Positions 53,636-61,853 of a stretch of DNA of 64,000 bases are shown here, piece by piece. The stretch is from assembly GCA_035459965.1 (NCBI GenBank), contig DATHXC010000005.1:1-64000 (forward strand), read 5' to 3'. A model generated the notes under the pieces. That model ran no database searches and was not told the DNA's origin. It worked only from the letters and a program-made list of their open reading frames with translations. The first letter of the stretch is position 1. Every line of letters begins with the position of its first letter. This DNA comes from DATHXC01 sp035459965. GTDB lineage: Bacteria > Pseudomonadota > Gammaproteobacteria > Burkholderiales > Methylophilaceae. Made by a program: the position numbers and the translations under genes.

Positions 53636-54436
53636 TCATTTACTAAACATATCCATTTCAGCCGTCTCCCAATTGGTTATAACCAACTCTCCAGAGGTGC
53701 GTGATTCACCTCCATTCTGCAAGTTATATCTGATATCAAGTTCCAGCATAGGCAGTCCAGCGAAAACTTCCCGGATAGCTGGGTGATCGTTGATGCTGAT
53801 CATGGCTTTGCCTTTCATGGAGCGCAGCTTGGCTGCCATGTCGACGTAGTTGTCGAATTCAAACGGGACGCCGTAGCCCTCAGTTTCCCAATACGGCGGG
53901 TCCATGTAAAAGAACGTGTGCGGTCGATCATAGCGATCGACACAATCGCGCCATGCTAGGTTTTCTATGCACGTACCACCCAAGCGCATCCAGGCTGCAG
54001 TTAAATTCTGCTCGATACGACAAATGTTGAGTCCTGCCGCCTCTCCCGTCGTAACGGTGCCGAAGTTTTGGCCCGTCACTTTTGCGCCGAATGCGTGGTG
54101 CTGCATATAGTAAAAACGTGCGGCACGCTGAATGTCAGTCAGCGTCTCGGGGCGAGTCATCTTTTCCCATTCGAATATCTGCCTGCTACTTAAAGCAAAT
54201 TCAAACTGGCGGACAAACTCCTGCAGGTGATGTTTAAGCACCTTGTACAGGCGCACCAGGTCACCATTAATGTCGTTAATGATTTCAGTTTCGGCCGGTA
54301 CAGGCCGGAGAAAGTACAAGGCAGCGCCACCGCAGAATACTTCTACGTAGCAGCTATGAGGGGGGAACAAAGGAATGAGTTGTGCGGCAAGGCGGCGTTT
54401 GCCACCGATCCAGGGGATTACGGGAAGTGCTTGCAT
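53636..54436 (-). CDS. Phage DNA adenine methylase (D12 class)
   Basis: 266 residues. SAM motif PWIGGKRRLA and VEVFCGGAALYF at the N-terminus, catalytic FFYMDPPYWETEG (DPPY), and the N-terminal/central order of Dam-type enzymes. It would methylate adenine N6, possibly to protect phage DNA; the recognised sequence is unknown. Last gene of the prophage, the position of mom in phage Mu. No good ribosome site; the leader is highly structured. Confidence 0.93.
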   Translation of the reverse strand: MQALPVIPWIGGKRRLAAQLIPLFPPHSCYVEVFCGGAALYFLRPVPAETEIINDINGDLVRLYKVLKHHLQEFVRQFEFALSSRQIFEWEKMTRPETLTDIQRAARFYYMQHHAFGAKVTGQNFGTVTTGEAAGLNICRIEQNLTAAWMRLGGTCIENLAWRDCVDRYDRPHTFFYMDPPYWETEGYGVPFEFDNYVDMAAKLRSMKGKAMISINDHPAIREVFAGLPMLELDIRYNLQNGGESRTSGELVITNWETAEMDMFSK

Positions 54437-54471
54437 AATGATGTGAGCTTTCTCATGTTGAGATTATTGTG

Positions 54472-54511
54472 CTAGGCTCCCACCGCCGCGTCGACGTGGT
54501 GAGGGGCCTAG
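54472..54511. repeat. 40-bp imperfect palindrome in the methylase leader
   Basis: CTAGGCTCCCACCGCCGCGT and CGACGTGGTGAGGGGCCTAG form a stem with a few mismatches around TCGA. On the coding strand it lies ~36-75 nt upstream of the methylase ATG. Possible RNA structure controlling translation. Confidence 0.6.
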
Positions 54512-54546
54512 TCCTGGCTCACAGGCTTGATCTGTGTGAAAAGGGG

Positions 54547-54572
54547 CCTTGTGATGTTAGCGCATCACAAGG
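54547..54572 (-). terminator. Probable terminator after the spanin genes
   Basis: CCTTGTGATG / CATCACAAGG with a 6-nt loop, followed on the minus strand by CCCCTTTTC. It sits 18 bp past the Rz stop and before the methylase leader. The T-run is short. Confidence 0.5.
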
Positions 54573-54589
54573 TCGCCCTTCTTTTTTTG

Positions 54590-55183
54590 CTACTTTTTGC
54601 ACCCATAAATTAGACACGCGCTATCCCAGGAAAGGCGCAGCGCGTTGTAATCTTCGGTAGTTATTTTGCAGGCGATTTCGAGGTTGTCGTAGGCGCGTCT
54701 AATAAAGGCTGCGTCACTGTCTCCCCCGCTGCCGGCAAGGTCTTGTCCGGCGCCGGGAAGAGCGCGCAATCTCTGGGTAAAGGCTTCGGTGTCGAGGCGC
54801 ACCCGCTCACGCCACAAAGCATTGCTAGCATTAGCAGCGAGCAGATCCTGCTGAGCGGTGCCGTTCTTTTTCTGCAGTGCGTCATATTCCAATCTCCATT
54901 TGGTTAATTGCTGGCCATGCTTCAGGGCGACTGCAGCGAGGGTGCTTTTGGCGATAGCATCCTTGGTCGTGTTTTCAGCCACCCGTTCAGCAGTTTTATC
55001 GGCAATGTACTTACTTAGCGCTGCCAGGCTCCGTTCAGCCTGATCACGCTCGCCACGTAGCTGATAAACATAGAACAGGACAGCTACTGCTATTGCCAGG
55101 GGCAAGAAAATGCGCCAGCGCTCGATTACGAAGGTTGCGAAGCCGAAGATAAAATCCTTTAGAGCCAGAAAGAACCTGATCAT
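54590..55183 (-). CDS. Rz-like inner-membrane spanin
   Basis: 197 residues. One N-terminal TM helix (~24-43; IFLPLAIAVAVLFYVYQL) and a periplasmic helical coiled coil (~45-125). This is the i-spanin layout, and a nested lipoprotein frame inside it confirms the assignment. It joins inner and outer membranes in the last step of lysis. Overlaps the endolysin stop by 4 bp. Confidence 0.85.
   Translation of the reverse strand: MIRFFLALKDFIFGFATFVIERWRIFLPLAIAVAVLFYVYQLRGERDQAERSLAALSKYIADKTAERVAENTTKDAIAKSTLAAVALKHGQQLTKWRLEYDALQKKNGTAQQDLLAANASNALWRERVRLDTEAFTQRLRALPGAGQDLAGSGGDSDAAFIRRAYDNLEIACKITTEDYNALRLSWDSACLIYGCKK
54661..54885 (-). CDS. Nested Rz1-like outer-membrane spanin lipoprotein
   Basis: 74 residues in another frame entirely inside the Rz gene. 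Basic start (MTHCRKRTAP), hydrophobic LLMLAMLCGVSGC with a lipobox cysteine at residue 29, and a proline-rich mature part (TPKPLPRD, DKTLPAAG), the hallmarks of Rz1. It pairs with Rz to fuse the membranes at lysis. Confidence 0.85.
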   Translation of the reverse strand: MTHCRKRTAPLSRICSLLMLAMLCGVSGCASTPKPLPRDCALFPAPDKTLPAAGETVTQPLLDAPTTTSKSPAK

Positions 55184-55626
55184 GAGTGTCTCCTGGTGTA
55201 GGTGACCTTACCGCCTGAAAAAAGCGCTGTCATTGTTTCCTGGCGCATCGTGGGTGCAAATGAGATATGCACCCAGCTTCCTTCCATGATCACCTGGTCG
55301 AATTTGATATCGCTGCGCTCGATAGCCCGCACAATATCTTCAGGCCTACCAAAACTCCAGCAGGTAAAGTCGGCAGCAAAGCCGCTGATGTGGGCACTAG
55401 GAGGCTTCATAGCGCCGCCCACTAGTGAATTTAGTGTGGCGCTGCGATATCCGGATGAGACCATGATCGGTTTGCCGAGTAGTGTCCTAACTTTTTCCAG
55501 GCCTTCAGCAAGCACGCGTAGGTTTTGCACCACGACGGGGCTGGGAATGTTAAGGATGCCTTTGCGGACTGCCATGTCGGACCGGCAAAGCTCTTCCAGG
55601 AAAAAATGTTCAGTGAGTTGTATCAT
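55180..55626 (-). CDS. M15-family peptidase, phage endolysin
   Basis: 148 residues, full M15A domain. Zinc ligands His79 (SAHISG), Asp86 (AADF) and a late His (SWVHISF), with the SSGYRS element. Cleaves peptidoglycan stem peptides. No signal peptide, so it needs the holin. Overlaps both neighbours. Confidence 0.92.
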   Translation of the reverse strand: MIQLTEHFFLEELCRSDMAVRKGILNIPSPVVVQNLRVLAEGLEKVRTLLGKPIMVSSGYRSATLNSLVGGAMKPPSAHISGFAADFTCWSFGRPEDIVRAIERSDIKFDQVIMEGSWVHISFAPTMRQETMTALFSGGKVTYTRRHS

Positions 55627-55984
55627 CGCGGTCGCTTCTAATATTGAGTGAAAGGGATTGCTCGTTTGGCTGCGTTTTCCATTGCCTGAATTTTTCGCAG
55701 ATCAACCAGCGTTCGCATGCCAGCTTTATGTGCAGCCAAAAGCATTTCATCCACATATGCCGGATGCCGACAAATGCAACGAACATCACCATGATGACTA
55801 GCGCCCTGGCATTGCCTGGTGCAAGCACTACAGCGAAGGCAGCAAAACCGAGCATGGAAAACATGATCTTGCCGACGATGCCGTCATTCACCCGTTTAGC
55901 GAATACGCAGAACATCGCCCACAGGAATATCGCAGCAGCTGAAAACTGAAGTACTTGCCATAAGAACAGAGTCTCATTGGACAT
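55610..55984 (-). CDS. Phage holin-like membrane protein
   Basis: 124 residues from the ATG at 55984 (GGAGAGGATAGTC upstream). Three hydrophobic segments (LFLWQVLQFSAAAIFLWAMF, IMFSMLGFAAFAVVLA, ALVIMVMFVAFVGI) and a basic tail. Holin or antiholin is inferred from size, topology and position before the endolysin. Confidence 0.7.
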   Translation of the reverse strand: MSNETLFLWQVLQFSAAAIFLWAMFCVFAKRVNDGIVGKIMFSMLGFAAFAVVLAPGNARALVIMVMFVAFVGIRHMWMKCFWLHIKLACERWLICEKFRQWKTQPNEQSLSLNIRSDRDDTTH

Positions 55985-56375
55985 GACTATCCTCTCCGGA
56001 GACGTCACTGGCCGGGGGCTCTTTGATCCCTAGCTTTGCCCTGATCAGTGACTTGATGAATGGCCATATATCCATGCTATCGATGGACCGAAGGATGGCC
56101 GTTAGTAATGAGCCGCCAATTGCACCGGCCAAGAATGAGATCGTGCCGGCAGAGCTGGCATCGATCCCGAAAGATCGCATCAGCTGTGCAGACGTAAATC
56201 CGGAAATAACGCCACCGCTGATGACAAAACTGAAAAACGCCCACACCACTTCCCTGAAAGGAATCGGCTCTGTAATGGTCTTATCTTTGGGCCGCAGTAA
56301 AAATGCGATGACGCCCCCGATCCCCCCGATTGCAGCCGTGTCCATGAAAGCCTGGAATCTGTGCCAATAGTCCAT
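55974..56375 (-). CDS. Phage holin-like membrane protein
   Basis: 133 residues with TM segments near 15-27, 43-62 and 78-95 and a charged tail. First gene of the lysis block, overlapping the next by 11 bp. The likely holin, but which of the two small membrane proteins forms the lesion cannot be told. Confidence 0.7.
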   Translation of the reverse strand: MDYWHRFQAFMDTAAIGGIGGVIAFLLRPKDKTITEPIPFREVVWAFFSFVISGGVISGFTSAQLMRSFGIDASSAGTISFLAGAIGGSLLTAILRSIDSMDIWPFIKSLIRAKLGIKEPPASDVSGEDSHVQ

Positions 56376-56392
56376 TACTACCCCTTAGATGG

Positions 56393-56418
56393 ACGAAAAA
56401 AAACCGCCTGCTGGCGGT
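56393..56418 (-). terminator. Intrinsic terminator before the lysis block
   Basis: On the minus strand ACCGCC-AGCA-GGCGGT is followed by eight T. It stands between the beta-helix gene and the holin gene. It shares its tail with the terminator at 60934-60957. Confidence 0.85.
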
Positions 56419-56437
56419 GCTGGTGTAATATTTATCT

Positions 56438-56614
56438 ATGATAAAAAAATTTAAAGCATATCTATGCGCTTCTGGTATCCACTACCTAGGAAGTCCTTGG
56501 TATCTAGTCATTGAGCCAAAAGCAACGCCAATCATCACCCCAACCACTACGCACCATCATTGCCTTTGGTGTGATAAAACAATAGGCATTGAAACCGAGC
56601 CTGAGTTTTTATAA
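56438..56614 (+). CDS. Small counter-strand phage ORF with Cys/His cluster
   Basis: 58 residues, plus strand, in the gap between two minus-strand genes. MIKKFKAYLCASGIHYLGSP, then PTTTHHHCLWCDKTIG with HHHC..C that could bind metal. Start codon lacks a clear ribosome site. Composition looks like real protein; unrecognised. Confidence 0.45.
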   Translation: MIKKFKAYLCASGIHYLGSPWYLVIEPKATPIITPTTTHHHCLWCDKTIGIETEPEFL

Positions 56615-56618
56615 GGCG

Positions 56619-57629
56619 CTAATTGTTTCCTGGCCACAATCCCTGGTCATTAAAATTATTTTTTGATATTAAAATCCCACCTGGTGAGACTGTTGCACCT
56701 GAAAGACCTGATCGCATGTAACTTCCCTGCAGCGATACCACACTGTTACCATCAATCGTTAGGTTTGATCCAATTTGCGATCCAGTGATATTAATGCCCT
56801 TGCTGTTTATGATCTGGATGGTGCCGGCATTACTCCCCGACTGTCCTGCGACGAAATGACACGCGCTGAAAGTTTCCCCTACCGTCACATCCACGATAAC
56901 TAAATTGTAATAATTATGGTTGGATTCCAGTCCAGAAAAAATTCCATGCGCATTATTTGCGCCGCTACAGTAACTATTTATAGACCCGCAAATCTTGACA
57001 CCAATGGAATTGTAAATAGTTTTGGCGTTAACAACCGTGTTGTTACCTGAGTCGATCTGGATGCCGAATACATTATCTGATGCATTAATATCACTCAGTG
57101 TGATGTACTCTGCAGAGTCAGTTAGGTAGATCCCTCGATAACTATTCTTAACCGAAACACCACGAATAAATATAGAGTTTTTCCATGACGTTAAGGTCGA
57201 ATGGGCCTCAATACCGGACCCTCTTATGTTCCTGATCCTTACCCCTTCAATGACAATATTGTCATTGCCTGATAGATAGATGCCTGATTGTCCAGAATCG
57301 ACCACTTGGGAAGAGGGGTGGCTAGTATAGCCAGCACCATTGCCGACCAATTCCAGGTCACCACGGATGCTGACATTGCTGCAGCCAGCCAAGTTAATAA
57401 TAGGTGCAGAACTGGAGCTATTGATTGTCACTTTGCCATCTGTTTCGATGGCCATGTTAGACACGCAGGTTAACCCGACAGTGCTATAGGCGCCTGCAGA
57501 AAGTATTAGCAGTTGCCCACTCGATACATTCAAATACGATTGAATATTGGCACCGGCTGGCACCCGTACAGACGCCGAAGACAACCCCGAAAATGCAAGC
57601 AACGCGGCTAATAACAGTATCCTTTTCAT
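56619..57629 (-). CDS. Right-handed beta-helix protein with signal peptide
   Basis: 336 residues. Signal peptide MKRILLLAALLAFSGLSSAS, then ~300 residues of parallel beta-helix repeats (IVIEGVRIRNIRGSGIEAHS, ITLSDINASDNVFGIQIDSG). Phage tail spikes have this fold but are made in the cytoplasm without a signal. Either an exported lysogen protein or a spike with a hydrophobic head. Starts in the stop of the gene before it (ATGA). Confidence 0.8.
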   Translation of the reverse strand: MKRILLLAALLAFSGLSSASVRVPAGANIQSYLNVSSGQLLILSAGAYSTVGLTCVSNMAIETDGKVTINSSSSAPIINLAGCSNVSIRGDLELVGNGAGYTSHPSSQVVDSGQSGIYLSGNDNIVIEGVRIRNIRGSGIEAHSTLTSWKNSIFIRGVSVKNSYRGIYLTDSAEYITLSDINASDNVFGIQIDSGNNTVVNAKTIYNSIGVKICGSINSYCSGANNAHGIFSGLESNHNYYNLVIVDVTVGETFSACHFVAGQSGSNAGTIQIINSKGINITGSQIGSNLTIDGNSVVSLQGSYMRSGLSGATVSPGGILISKNNFNDQGLWPGNN

Positions 57630-57808
57630 GAATTTGCCCCTTCATTTTTTTTGGTGCGCTTGCCTTTAGTGCTGTAAGTGTATTCCAAACGATCATTCCA
57701 TTCCTGCTGACTTACGATTTCGACCGCGCCAGCCGGCAGAGTTTTGATCGTGTCATCGTTATGAGAACTTTCAACTTCGCCATTTTCATCAATCATGATA
57801 AATAACAT
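57626..57808 (-). CDS. Small phage hypothetical protein
   Basis: 60 residues, acidic start (MIDENGEVESSHNDD) and lysine-rich end. Coupled on both sides: TAATG with the tail fibre stop and ATGA with the beta-helix gene. Possibly a tail fibre chaperone or accessory; not recognised. Confidence 0.7.
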   Translation of the reverse strand: MLFIMIDENGEVESSHNDDTIKTLPAGAVEIVSQQEWNDRLEYTYSTKGKRTKKNEGANS

Positions 57809-58854
57809 TATGATTCCTTCGTGATTTCAATTTGTGTATACACTTCTACTCCGCCGCTATTCACCTGTAGACCAAAACCATTTGTAGCAATGGTAGTGCC
57901 AACATAATGTCGTAGCTCGAATACTTTTGGGGCCGCAATTGTGAAGCGGCCTTTCAAAAAGCTTCTGGTAACAACTGCAGTAATGCCATTCTCGCAAGTA
58001 CCCAAAATCTGTACGGCACCATCAGTGACGTTGTACAGTGATATTCTTGATTCATCCACACTGTGTGTCGGCGCGGAGGCATCAATTCTGTAAGTGCCGG
58101 CTGGTAATGTTATTTGGTTAGCGGCCAAAGATGCCCCGCTTATGGTATTGGCTGACACCGTATTAAGTGTGCGGGCTGTAGTTGTGCCGGTTGCAGTGGC
58201 GCCGCCAGGGGTGTTTTGCGCTTTTTCATCACGTACTAGCATGTACCCGATATTGGTATAACGGGCATCGGCAATCGCAATAGTCAATCCGGTAATGTTG
58301 GCAAACGTCAGGGCTGAAACGCCGACAGTAACGACGCCATCTGTTGTAAGCATCCACAATGTGTCAGCATTTGCGGTACCTACTTCAACTGGGACCAAAG
58401 CGCCGGAGTTAATTTCGGCGCCTGCATCTGCATCAAGTGCACGCGTCATGGCTACAGCAGCACCGTTCCATACCCATATGCCATTTTGCGCCGGGGCTGC
58501 CTGGTCCTTCAGCAATACGCGATCGCTCGCTACCATGGCGATACCATCAATATTTGCACCTGGTGCAGCAGTGTTTAAAGCGGCAGTTGAAGCTACCCGG
58601 CAGGATGGATGATAATCACCGCCTGCTATGAGCAGCTTTATTGCCTGCAGCATCTGCGTGTTGTCAGCACCTGCAGGATCTAAGACAATTCCAGCCCCTT
58701 CAATGACGTTAGAAATTTCTTCCTGAGTACGGTCAAACCAACCTGCATCCAAATCGGTAGGGGCAATACCTGCACCTTTATCTCCATCCCTGAAGCCATT
58801 TTTTCCTGCGCCAAACTTGTTAGCTTGCGCGGTGGCGGTACTGATTCTTTTCAT
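57808..58854 (-). CDS. Phage tail fibre protein
   Basis: 348 residues. N-terminal ~65 residues (KNGFRDGDKGAGIAPTDLDAGWFDRTQEEISNVIE) match the baseplate-attachment part of Mu/P2-type fibres; the middle has VASDRVLLKDQAAPAQNGIW, seen in many fibre proteins; the C-terminus is a beta-rich, C1q-like tip (~220-348). Binds host surface. Confidence 0.85.
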   Translation of the reverse strand: MKRISTATAQANKFGAGKNGFRDGDKGAGIAPTDLDAGWFDRTQEEISNVIEGAGIVLDPAGADNTQMLQAIKLLIAGGDYHPSCRVASTAALNTAAPGANIDGIAMVASDRVLLKDQAAPAQNGIWVWNGAAVAMTRALDADAGAEINSGALVPVEVGTANADTLWMLTTDGVVTVGVSALTFANITGLTIAIADARYTNIGYMLVRDEKAQNTPGGATATGTTTARTLNTVSANTISGASLAANQITLPAGTYRIDASAPTHSVDESRISLYNVTDGAVQILGTCENGITAVVTRSFLKGRFTIAAPKVFELRHYVGTTIATNGFGLQVNSGGVEVYTQIEITKES

Positions 58855-58866
58855 TCGTGAAACTCC

Positions 58867-59454
58867 CTATGGATAAGCAAAAATAGCCTTGGTGTGGGCG
58901 GGCTTGTAGCGATTAACGCGGCACTCGATGACCTCATCGCCCCAGGCCTGCAATGGAGAATTGCAGGCACTGTTGCAATTCATGATGTAAATGCCAGAGT
59001 TGGAAGGCAGAAATAGCGTCCATACGAACCGGTCAAGCTCTGAATACAGCGCGTCATTGCAGTCATCGGTACAATTGAATGGCCTGTATTCTTCGATGCT
59101 AGAGCCTATATACCCCAGGCTAAAAGCCAGATCTAAAAAATACTGCCGGCTCTGGCCACCGATACTTGTGAGTTTCGATACCAGGGCAGCCCGCCGCTGA
59201 TCAACGGATTGATTGACCGTAACACAAGGGTCCGGCAAGCCTACGACCCTTTCCCAATCTGGCAGTAATTCGGAAGTGGTGCGCGGATCTGCTTCGTCGA
59301 CCAGGTCATCTGCCCTGGCATCGATGCGGGCAAACTCTTCTGCCCAGCCGGTTAATAACTTGGTCAGTAACGAATCGTTATCACGTGGCCAGGCTGGCCC
59401 AGGCGGCAGCAACTCACGCAGTTGCGCCAGGTAATCATCCGTCTCTAAAGCCAT
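58867..59454 (-). CDS. Phage tail protein, Mu gp48 / YmfQ (DUF2313)
   Basis: 195 residues. LRELLPPGPAWPR at the N-terminus and LLPDWERVVGLPDPCV with RRAALVSKLTSIGGQS are the DUF2313 landmarks. Baseplate-wedge component of Mu-like tails. Overlaps gp47 by 10 bp. Confidence 0.9.
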   Translation of the reverse strand: MALETDDYLAQLRELLPPGPAWPRDNDSLLTKLLTGWAEEFARIDARADDLVDEADPRTTSELLPDWERVVGLPDPCVTVNQSVDQRRAALVSKLTSIGGQSRQYFLDLAFSLGYIGSSIEEYRPFNCTDDCNDALYSELDRFVWTLFLPSNSGIYIMNCNSACNSPLQAWGDEVIECRVNRYKPAHTKAIFAYP

Positions 59455-60494
59455 GTGATAGCACCCATCGTGGTCAACTCGCCCGTTGCCCTCGCTACAT
59501 CCGCATTCGGCACAGTCATGTTGTAATTGTTTTCGCCGGCAGCAATGGAGATCGCTTCGCGGATATGGCTTAACAGTACCGTTCCACCAGGGATGGACTC
59601 CCTGGACAGTAGATCCCGCAGCTCAGCTTCCACGGCAGTTTTCACCGCAACGGTATTAGGGGTGACTCCGATCGTGAAATTCTGAACAACAGCCGTAGGC
59701 GCCAGCACCGTAACTTCGGCAGTCACAGGCCGGCGATAATCGATGTAATCCTGCACCGTGGTGACCTCGCCGGCATCAGGTATCAGGTTGGCATCGTTAT
59801 CTCGCACAAAGCGGACGGTCACCTTGCCCAATCCCAATTCCTGCGGGTACACCCATGCACGTGTCACGCCAGGGACTTCTAGCGCCCAGGCGATATAATC
59901 AAAACTAGCGCCGCCCTGGGGAGGCAACTGCAACCTGGTGAGCAAACGTGCCAGTAAGCTGCCGTCATCTTCCTGATCTGCACCCCCGGACAATCCATCG
60001 ATCCCGACCGTCACGTCACTGTTCACGCCGGCAATCGGGGTGCTGAGCGATAGAACGGTACCCGACAGGGCATTCCCGGCAGCACCTGGCTGCAATGAGG
60101 TGATCGCAGCAGTTGCGGTACCGGCAACAATTGTGGCATCCACGTCCGTCTGGTACTCATCGCCAGCGGCGCTTACAATCTGACTGAGAGCCGGAATCAA
60201 TGAGCCATTGGCACCGGTGAAAGCTACAAACCCAGTTGCCACCACTGCTGCCTTCCTTGGCTGTGTGAGGTACATGCTGGACCAGCGATCCAGGTATTCA
60301 GCGGTCGCTGTATCGTAAATAACATTCTGCGAAATAAACTGCAGGTGCGCGTGCAGCTCATGCGATGCACCGGCAAGTTCCCGACCGTACACGTCCGCAT
60401 CGCTACGGCGCATCTCTTCAGAAGTCAGGCGCGACAGAATGCCGGCACGGATGCGGGTGATCAGGTTGGAGAGGCTAGGTCTGCTAAACGGCAC
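59445..60494 (-). CDS. Baseplate J-like protein (Mu gp47)
   Basis: 349 residues from a GTG at 60494 with GGGAG seven bases upstream, giving PFSRPSLSNLITRIRAGI where the family begins; an upstream start is possible. The baseplate J core (EYLDRWSSMYL, ANGSLIPALSQIV, GVTRAWVYPQELGLGKVTV) is full length. Overlaps gp46 by 11 bp. Confidence 0.9.
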   Translation of the reverse strand: MPFSRPSLSNLITRIRAGILSRLTSEEMRRSDADVYGRELAGASHELHAHLQFISQNVIYDTATAEYLDRWSSMYLTQPRKAAVVATGFVAFTGANGSLIPALSQIVSAAGDEYQTDVDATIVAGTATAAITSLQPGAAGNALSGTVLSLSTPIAGVNSDVTVGIDGLSGGADQEDDGSLLARLLTRLQLPPQGGASFDYIAWALEVPGVTRAWVYPQELGLGKVTVRFVRDNDANLIPDAGEVTTVQDYIDYRRPVTAEVTVLAPTAVVQNFTIGVTPNTVAVKTAVEAELRDLLSRESIPGGTVLLSHIREAISIAAGENNYNMTVPNADVARATGELTTMGAITWL

Positions 60495-60921
60495 GGATAA
60501 TCTCCCAGGCTTTATTGAATCGCAGAACGACATCACTGCCGTCTACTCGGTAAATCGTTACTATCAAAGCCAGGCCGTCGACATTGAAGCGCTCAGCATC
60601 CACGGTCACTTTTGTGGCCACCCCATCGGCTATCATCCAAAGCAATGCTTCAGTGGCATATTCACGCGCACGATTGAACGTGCTGGGCAATATCTTTTCC
60701 CGTGCCAGCAGCCAGAGCCTGGAGCCGATCTTGTCATTCTCGGCAGGCGGCTCAGCAGCATCGCCCCAATACCCCATTTTGGCGCCTTCGGTAACGTCAT
60801 CCGGGTTTGCTCTGCGCCAGGTAAACAGGCTGATGATCACGGCGCGTATCAAACTGTCGGCCTGGTCCAGGCTGCTGGATTCAACACCGTTGACGAAGAT
60901 CGTCATGTCATTTGGAATCAT
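60484..60921 (-). CDS. Phage GP46-family baseplate protein
   Basis: 145 residues. LIRAVIISLFTWRRANPDD, GYWGDA and LWLLAREKILPSTFNRAREYATEAL are the GP46 signature. Baseplate structure of Mu-like tails. A terminator stands just upstream of its start. Confidence 0.92.
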   Translation of the reverse strand: MIPNDMTIFVNGVESSSLDQADSLIRAVIISLFTWRRANPDDVTEGAKMGYWGDAAEPPAENDKIGSRLWLLAREKILPSTFNRAREYATEALLWMIADGVATKVTVDAERFNVDGLALIVTIYRVDGSDVVLRFNKAWEIIRAV

Positions 60922-60933
60922 ATAATCCAGGCG

Positions 60934-60957
60934 AAAAAAAACCGCCGTGTGGCGGTT
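60934..60957 (-). terminator. Intrinsic terminator inside the tail operon
   Basis: On the minus strand AACCGCC-ACAC-GGCGGTT runs into eight T. It lies 21 bp after the stop of the 105-residue gene and 13 bp before gp46. Confidence 0.85.
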
Positions 60958-60977
60958 AAATGTTGAAGTAATAAAAC

Positions 60978-61295
60978 TTAATGCGGTGGGCAGCCCAGAA
61001 GCACAGCCATCTTTATGGCATCATCGTCATTCAAAAAATTCTCCATCCCTGAACTTCTTTCAGCCTCATGAAAATCAAATATACGTCCATCAGGGGCTTC
61101 CGCTTCATAAACGTCATATATAAATTCAGCTTCAATAAAAAAAACAAATTCCCAATCCCCGATAACAATCGTGGGTTCGGTAACTCCACGCCAAAACTTT
61201 AAATCATGGAAGGTTTCAGGACACGATATTTTACCGTCTAAAAAATCTTTGAAGACGGCAGTTACTTCCGCGTAGGATATTGTCATTGTTTTCAT
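60978..61295 (-). CDS. Accessory phage hypothetical (moron-like)
   Basis: 105 residues, acidic, cytoplasmic (WEFVFFIEAEFIYDVYEAEAPDGRIFDFHEAE). Sits between gp45 and gp46, which are adjacent in Mu, and has its own terminator. This is the usual pattern of an inserted accessory gene. More A/T-rich than its neighbours. No family recognised. Confidence 0.7.
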   Translation of the reverse strand: MKTMTISYAEVTAVFKDFLDGKISCPETFHDLKFWRGVTEPTIVIGDWEFVFFIEAEFIYDVYEAEAPDGRIFDFHEAERSSGMENFLNDDDAIKMAVLLGCPPH

Positions 61296-61313
61296 ACTTC
61301 AATATTACCATTG

Positions 61314-61853
61314 TTAGCCCGGTATTTCTGGCACGCTGATATTGTTATGGCTGCCGGCAACGGCATTGTCTGTGTACGTGTTCTTGCGATCGGGCAGCCA
61401 CTTTTCGCCGTGGCCGTTGCATTCAATGATCAGGCTTTCGGTGCCGTGAATCCGCACATTGGCGCCGCGCATCTCAATATCAAACGGTGTATCGATCAGG
61501 ATGCCTTCACGCTTCAGGTGCACCTTCTGGCCGAGATCGTCATACAAAGCCACCTCGCCCGTTTGGAGCCCTTGGAGCCGATACCGCCTGTCGGCCACCA
61601 CAACGGTCACCCCATGCGAACGGTCCCCGTTGAAAAACAGGGTGATGCCTTCTGCACCAGGATGCGGGCAGCTGGTTAAGCCGTATGCTTCAAAATGCTC
61701 GATGCCGTCTTTAGCCTCGCCACCGCGCAACGTCAGCTGCAGGGCCTGCATTTTGTTCGCTGAGTTAACCAGGGTCACCGTGGCCCGCAAGGCCAGGTTC
61801 TGGATCGAACGCACCAGGGGGCTGAGCATCTTTGCTATTAACCGTTCGCTCAT
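61314..61853 (-). CDS. Baseplate assembly protein V / Mu gp45
   Basis: 179 residues. VNSANKMQALQLTLRGGEAKDGIEHFEAYGLTS and GVTVVVADRRYRLQGLQTGEVALYDDLGQKVHLKREG are the Mu gp45 pattern; C-terminal beta repeats would form the spike tip. Overlaps gp44 by 4 bp. Confidence 0.92.
   Translation of the reverse strand: MSERLIAKMLSPLVRSIQNLALRATVTLVNSANKMQALQLTLRGGEAKDGIEHFEAYGLTSCPHPGAEGITLFFNGDRSHGVTVVVADRRYRLQGLQTGEVALYDDLGQKVHLKREGILIDTPFDIEMRGANVRIHGTESLIIECNGHGEKWLPDRKNTYTDNAVAGSHNNISVPEIPG

Noticed and set aside
54472..54572. Stem-loops taken as a tRNA or tRNA-like attachment site
   Set aside because: No cloverleaf, T-loop or CCA pattern; Mu-like phages do not use tRNA attachment sites.
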